Shown here piece by piece: positions 24,127-26,787 of a DNA stretch of 26,787 bases. A program made the position numbers and the translations under genes. Within the stretch, counting starts at the first letter, position 1; every line of letters begins with the position of its first letter. The notes under the pieces were generated by a model. The model saw nothing but the letters and a program-made list of their open reading frames with translations, did not search any database and was not told where the DNA came from. The stretch lies in contig CAZEFT010000029.1 in the NCBI GenBank assembly GCA_964511495.1, forward strand, positions 1 through 26,787, given 5' to 3'. Origin of the DNA: Litorimonas sp964511495. GTDB taxonomy: Bacteria; Pseudomonadota; Alphaproteobacteria; Caulobacterales; Maricaulaceae.

Positions 24127-24678
24127 TCATCCACTTTCGTCTGGCTTCTGCTTTGCGGCACGACTTCGCCAAAAGATAATCGAGCCAAAGGCTGTGATAA
24201 AGGCTAAAGCAATCAGTGGAAGCATATATTCTAATCGGTCGCCGACCATCTCCCCTAAATAGTGACAGAGACTAAAAATAACGGCGGTGTAGAGAAGCGC
24301 CGTGAACGCCACAATCAAACAAAACTTCGGATAGGAAACCTTGAAATACCCACAGGCCACATAGGCAGGAATACGGGCAAGGGGGAGAAAGCGCGCCCCC
24401 AAAAGGGTGAATAAAAGATGCGTCTGAACCTTATCCTGCAGATTGGCGACGTGTTTCTTCTCGGCAAAGGCGCGGGCGCGCTCATGTTTCAGCGCCGCCC
24501 AACCAATCCAGTATTTCCAGATATCAGAGAGAATTAGCCCCACTAAAATTACGAAGAAAACATTCGGAAAATGTGCGGGGTTCGAGGCTGAAAGCGTGGC
24601 CGCTGCCAAAACGGCGGCATCCTCTTGCACAAAGGGACCCAATGCGATTCCCAGATATAAGAGCCAGTTAGGTTCCAT
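24127..24678 (-). CDS. DedA/VTT-family inner-membrane protein
   Basis: A 183-residue membrane protein with about five hydrophobic segments. The early GPFVQEDAAVLAAA (14-27) and the motif LLGARFLPLARIPAYVACGYF (about 92-112) correspond to the conserved acidic and Gly-x-Arg-Phe regions of the DedA/VTT (SNARE-associated) family, whose members act in lipid flipping and membrane homeostasis, in some cases as undecaprenyl phosphate translocases. The subfamily is not clear. It converges tail to tail with the Mla operon, the stops being one base apart, so neither side has room for its own terminator before the other gene. Confidence 0.85.
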   Translation of the reverse strand: MEPNWLLYLGIALGPFVQEDAAVLAAATLSASNPAHFPNVFFVILVGLILSDIWKYWIGWAALKHERARAFAEKKHVANLQDKVQTHLLFTLLGARFLPLARIPAYVACGYFKVSYPKFCLIVAFTALLYTAVIFSLCHYLGEMVGDRLEYMLPLIALAFITAFGSIIFWRSRAAKQKPDESG

Positions 24679-24884
24679 GAATAAGGTGTCTCTCTTGTCC
24701 CAATCGGTAAGTGTGAGCCATGTTGAGCCTTCTATGGCTGAAATTTACTAAGATTCAAGCGCTAGTGCCCATTGCGTCTATCGACACACCGTGACATAAG
24801 GCGCGAAATTTTAACCCCTGATTTGGGGCAACAAAGTCTTATGCCTTGTTTGCACCCATGATTGACACACATTGGATGCCCGTC

Positions 24885-26225
24885 ATGCAAATTAAAGAAG
24901 TGAAATCCGAAGGTCTCAGCTCCACATTTTCGGTCACCGTTCCCAAAGAAGATTTGTCCGCTAAATTGGACGAAAAAATCAAGGAAATGCAGCCGCAAGT
25001 CTCTCTAAAAGGCTTCCGTCCGGGTAAAGTGCCGGTCTCGCACATCAAGAAAATGTTCGGCCAATCCATCATGAAGGATGTGGTTGAGGAAATGGTCAAT
25101 GAGAGCTCGCAAAAAGCGATCAATGACAATAAATTGCGTCCGGCCGGTCAGCCAAAAATCGATCTGCGCGCCAATGGCGAAGACGTCACAAAAGGCAATG
25201 CCGATCTGGAATATCAGATGACAGTTGAGTCGATTCCTGAATTTGAGCCTGTCGAGATTGAGAAACTGAAATTCACACGCCTGAAATATGAAGCCACAGA
25301 CGCCGATATTGACGAGCGTTTGGCGGAATTGGGTCAAGGCCAAAAGACTTACAAGAAAAAGGCCAAAACGGCCAAAGCCAAGAAAGAAGACGCTGTTCTT
25401 ATCGACTTCGTCGGTACGATTGACGGCACAGAATTCGAAGGCGGCGCGATGGAAGGTCATCAACTCGTTCTCGGTTCCGGCACATTCATTCCGGGCTTCG
25501 AAGATCAACTGATCGGTGCCAAAGCCGGTGATGAATTAGACGTCAAAGTGACATTCCCTGAAGATTACCAAGCTGCTGATCTAGCCGGTAAAGAAGCGGT
25601 CTTCGCGACGAAAGTTCACGAAGTTCAAGGTGCGAAAGACGCGGAAATCAATGACGAATTTGCTAAAAACTTCGGTCTTGATGATCTTCAAGCCCTTAAA
25701 GATGCGGTTAAAGGCCAGTTCGAAAATGAGCTGGACATGCAATCCCGCATGAAATTGAAGCGCGCCATTTTGGACGAATTAGACAAAAAACATAGTTTTG
25801 ATCTGCCTGCCGGTATGGTTGAAGCGGAGTTCGCGAATATCTGGTCACAAGTTCAGGCTGAAAAAGAAGCCGGACAATTGGACGAAGAAGACGCGAAGAA
25901 ATCCGATAAGCAGCTCGAAAAAGATTACCGCAAAATTGCGGAGCGCCGTGTGCGTTTGGGCTTGGTTCTGGCTGAAATGGGTCAGAAAGAAGAGGTTCAA
26001 ATCTCCAATGAAGAGCTGCAACAAGCCATGGTCGCCGAAGCGCGCCGTTACCCCGGTCAAGAACAGCAAGTGATTGAGTTCTATCAGAAGAACCCACAAG
26101 CGATCGCTCAACTTCGCGCCCCGATTTATGAAGAAAAAGTCGTCGACCTGATCATCGAAAAAGCCACCGTGAAAGACAAAAAAGTCGATAAGGATGAGCT
26201 CTATAAAGAAGATGAAATGATCTAA
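24885..26225 (+). CDS. tig: Trigger factor, ribosome-bound chaperone
   Basis: First chaperone to meet nascent chains at the ribosome exit. The 446 residues comprise the ribosome-binding N-domain with the signature GFRPGKVP (43-50), a central FKBP-like prolyl isomerase domain at about 145-235 (DFVGTIDGTEFEGG, LGSGTFIPGFEDQL, FPEDYQAADLAGK), and a long helical C-terminal chaperone domain ending in a Lys-rich tail. The frame is open from 24846, but MQIKEVKSEGL at 24885 is the family N-terminus. The 206-base upstream gap contains CCCCTGATTTGGGG at 24815-24828 as a small hairpin; I see no clear promoter. clpP and clpX do not follow, as they do in many proteobacteria. Confidence 0.96.
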   Translation: MQIKEVKSEGLSSTFSVTVPKEDLSAKLDEKIKEMQPQVSLKGFRPGKVPVSHIKKMFGQSIMKDVVEEMVNESSQKAINDNKLRPAGQPKIDLRANGEDVTKGNADLEYQMTVESIPEFEPVEIEKLKFTRLKYEATDADIDERLAELGQGQKTYKKKAKTAKAKKEDAVLIDFVGTIDGTEFEGGAMEGHQLVLGSGTFIPGFEDQLIGAKAGDELDVKVTFPEDYQAADLAGKEAVFATKVHEVQGAKDAEINDEFAKNFGLDDLQALKDAVKGQFENELDMQSRMKLKRAILDELDKKHSFDLPAGMVEAEFANIWSQVQAEKEAGQLDEEDAKKSDKQLEKDYRKIAERRVRLGLVLAEMGQKEEVQISNEELQQAMVAEARRYPGQEQQVIEFYQKNPQAIAQLRAPIYEEKVVDLIIEKATVKDKKVDKDELYKEDEMI

Positions 26226-26263
26226 TCATCCGTCTGATTTTCTTTGATCAATAGAGTGAGTTT

Positions 26264-26291
26264 AAGGGAGCCCGCAACGGCTCCCTTTTTT
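26264..26291 (+). terminator. Rho-independent terminator after tig
   Basis: AAGGGAGCC (26264-26272) and GGCTCCCTT (26279-26287) form a 9-bp GC-rich stem with loop CGCAAC, followed by a run of six T to 26291. It closes tig. On the minus strand the tract after the stem is short (TT), so it is mainly a plus-strand terminator. Confidence 0.93.
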
Positions 26292-26292
26292 A

Positions 26293-26625
26293 CTATAAGC
26301 GTTCCAAAATACTCATCATCTCCCGCTCCATCCGCATAATCTTGCGCGCTTGTGGCGTGTCGGGCGGAATGGATTTGAGTGGCGGCAAGCCCGCAACCGC
26401 GCGTTCGTGATTGACGAGTTCCAATTCGAGCGCTTCAAACCGCGCAGCGCGCCGACTGGCCTCAACCTGTTCTATCAATATAGCTTCGCTGGAAGATAGA
26501 TCTTCGGGTAAGCGGTCCCGTCGTTTCTTCCGAAGCCTGTAAATTTTCTCTTCAAGCACGAGATGTCGATAATGGCGTTGCCTTTGATGGTGGGTCTTGT
26601 CATTTAATGATTTGCGTCTGGGCAT
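26293..26625 (-). CDS. Small basic helical protein, unknown
   Basis: A 110-residue protein starting MPRRKSLNDKTHHQRQRHYR. The first 40 residues are very rich in Arg, Lys and His. The middle (SSSEAILIEQVEASRRAARF) and the end (QARKIMRMEREMMSILERL) are charged amphipathic helices, so a nucleic-acid-binding or coiled-coil role is possible, but I recognise no family. AGAGAGG lies two bases before the ATG at 26625. The frame stays open upstream to a GTG at 26772, which would add 49 residues encoded by the repeat copy and the GTTT tract; I think this extension is leader rather than protein. No Cys and no membrane segment. It converges on the tig terminator. Confidence 0.65.
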   Translation of the reverse strand: MPRRKSLNDKTHHQRQRHYRHLVLEEKIYRLRKKRRDRLPEDLSSSEAILIEQVEASRRAARFEALELELVNHERAVAGLPPLKSIPPDTPQARKIMRMEREMMSILERL

Positions 26626-26660
26626 ATCCTCTCTCGTTTTCTCTCTTATTTTCGTCTTCG

Positions 26661-26695
26661 TTTCGTTTGTTTGTTTGTTTCGTTCGGTTCGTTTC
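26661..26695 (-). repeat. Short GTTT/AAAC simple-sequence tract
   Basis: Consecutive GTTT units, interrupted by CGTT, lie 36-70 bases before the start of the 110-residue protein (read as AAAC and GAAAC on the coding strand). Runs like this can change length by slippage. The left repeat copy has a related but more decayed tract at about 238-260. Confidence 0.6.
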
Positions 26696-26787
26696 AGTCT
26701 TGGAAAAAGTGGGCGTCTGCGGGGTTGTGGGATGTTGGCGGTAAACCACGGATAGCTAAAAGGTGTTTTCACATCCGCACAAAGTGC
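26691..26787 (-). repeat. 97-bp long-range inverted repeat, right copy
   Basis: Reverse complement of the repeat at 137-233, with one substitution in the first 58 bases, then two compensating one-base indels. The copy reaches the window edge, so it may continue. It lies 66 bases upstream of the 110-residue protein, pointing toward it, as the left copy points toward crtB. Confidence 0.9.

Noticed and set aside
24846..24884. Trigger factor starting at ATG 24846
   Set aside because: Adds 13 residues before the conserved MQIKEVKSEG start; not expected in the family.
1..26787. A defence island, prophage, CRISPR array or secretion system
   Set aside because: Every substantial gene is assigned to a housekeeping or envelope family or is a small unknown; no integrase, transposase, cas, toxin or phage structural gene is seen.

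Overview
The window looks like a stretch of ordinary chromosome from a free-living alphaproteobacterium, at a base composition that by eye is close to half G+C. The gene orders aroQ-accB-accC, secG-pyrG, erpA divergent from dgt, and mreB-mreC-mreD-mrdA-rodA, the biotinylation motif AMKTF, an MlaE permease with a fused STAS domain, a TonB-dependent receptor and an isolated phytoene synthase fit a marine, carotenoid-making member of the Maricaulales/Hyphomonadales. The lineage is inferred from family knowledge and no database was searched. Nearly every gene is housekeeping. I found no CRISPR array, insertion sequence, prophage, toxin-antitoxin pair or rRNA gene, and no complete tRNA.

Layout. 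1-503 is non-coding or undecided: an edge fragment, a 97-bp repeat that returns inverted at the right end, and a palindromic intergenic mosaic. Then come crtB (+); a small membrane protein, accC, accB and aroQ (all -); thiS-thiG (+); a lipoprotein (+); secG-pyrG (+); a TonB-dependent receptor with a clear terminator (+); erpA (-); dgt (+); the elongasome operon mreBCD-mrdA-rodA (+); a Na+-coupled NSS transporter (+); a second unknown lipoprotein (+); a four-gene Mla-type lipid transport operon (+); a DedA/VTT membrane protein (-); tig with a terminator (+); and a small basic unknown protein (-), whose leader carries the second repeat copy.

How the genes work together. Three blocks serve the envelope. 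AccB and AccC are two of the four subunits of acetyl-CoA carboxylase, the first step of fatty-acid synthesis. MreB, MreC, MreD, PBP2 and RodA form the lateral-wall peptidoglycan machine. MlaE, MlaF, MlaD and a PqiC-like lipoprotein form a phospholipid ABC system between the membranes. SecG and trigger factor serve protein export and folding. AroQ, ThiS/ThiG and PyrG cover shikimate, thiamine thiazole and CTP synthesis. ErpA delivers Fe-S clusters.

I do not see a convincing new multi-gene system. The least explained signals are non-coding: the near-identical inverted 97-bp repeats about 26.5 kb apart, each placed in the same orientation relative to the next gene; the tetranucleotide tract in the leader of the unknown 110-residue protein; a perfect 8+1+8 palindrome before the TonB receptor; and an 11-mer found at three intergenic places.
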